DNA of 64,000 bases from Ectobacillus sp. JY-23 (GTDB lineage: Bacteria > Bacillota > Bacilli > Bacillales > Bacillaceae_G), in assembly GCF_023022965.1 (NCBI RefSeq), contig NZ_CP095462.1, forward strand, positions 1-64,000, written 5' to 3'. The translations under genes were made by a program, and so were the position numbers. The notes beneath the pieces are model-generated. The model was not told the DNA's origin and ran no database searches. It was given only the letters and a program-made list of their open reading frames with translations. Shown piece after piece: positions 63,972 through 64,000 of this stretch; the stretch's first letter is position 1; every line of letters begins with the position of its first letter.

Positions 63972-64000
63972 AAAAAAGACCTCTGCCACTTTAGTGTTGG
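63972..64000 (-). promoter_or_regulatory. Attenuator-like terminator in the terC leader (partial)
   Basis: On the minus strand CCAACACTAAAGTGGCAGAG, then GTCTTTTTT ends 35 bp before the terC ATG. The visible right arm TGGCAGAGGTC with T6 needs a left arm GACCTCTGCCA, of which only CCA lies inside the window. A terminator in this position is typical of an attenuated leader such as the yybP-ykoY Mn riboswitch; the aptamer itself would be outside the window. Confidence 0.5.

Overview
The window looks like chromosome of a low-GC, endospore-forming Bacillaceae close to the Bacillus cereus clade. The clade is inferred from content: a collagen-like protein with a BclA/C1q-like C-terminus, and a contiguous biofilm/virulence locus (DUF4047-type protein, SipW signal peptidase, CalY/TasA camelysin, LPXTG camelysin-like protein, SinR, SinI, immune inhibitor A) as known from B. 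cereus and B. thuringiensis. A full type IV pilus (T4P) cluster, not part of the textbook B. cereus or B. subtilis gene set, suggests a neighbouring lineage. I see no prophage, intact transposase or CRISPR array.

Layout. 1-6.1 kb: short-chain chromate transporter, collagen-like protein, TetR regulator, and a copper operon (copA, membrane-anchored His-rich protein, copZ) behind a CsoR-type operator and what may be a csoR remnant. 6.2-13.1 kb: sirtuin, Ser/Thr symporter SstT, tRNA-Val(GAC), ferritin-like DUF2202 protein, small lipoprotein, D-Ala-D-Ala carboxypeptidase, double-GNAT acetyltransferase. 13.2-19.2 kb: biofilm/protease locus with a palindrome resembling a SinR operator. 19.4-28.1 kb: aldehyde dehydrogenase, potABCD polyamine importer, PAP2 phosphatase, MMPL exporter and a conserved hypothetical. 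28.2-30.6 kb: repeat-rich island (YitT-type gene between inverted repeat copies, a 53-bp minisatellite of about ten units, a 362-bp element with 27-bp inverted ends). 30.6-33.3 kb: RluA-type pseudouridine synthase and two tandem CAP-domain secreted proteins. 33.9-44.7 kb: glycolate/lactate oxidation (glcF, glcD, CdaR-type regulator; lutR, lutABC) around a YVTN-propeller lipoprotein with its two-component system. 45.1-62.2 kb: ankyrin lipoprotein, a 1367-residue DUF5057/Ig-like secreted protein, and the T4P genes. 62.2-64 kb: FocA/NirC-type channel and a TerC protein with an attenuator-like leader.

How the genes work together. The T4P block has both motor ATPases (PilB, PilT), platform PilC, peptidase PilD, alignment proteins PilM/N/O, a major pilin with its own terminator, and a divergent operon of three minor-pilin-like proteins. 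Outer-membrane parts (PilQ, PilP) are absent, as expected for a Gram-positive cell. A VanW/G5-type protein heads the motor operon, and the large Ig-like protein converges on the minor-pilin operon; this set is the most interesting system here. In the SinI/SinR block, SinR is predicted to repress the SipW/camelysin operon and SinI to relieve it. The glc and lut genes form two parallel 2-hydroxyacid oxidation routes with separate regulators. Several starts were moved from the longest reading frame using Shine-Dalgarno (SD) spacing: lutR probably uses a rare CTG, and sinI (39 codons, TTG start) is easily missed.
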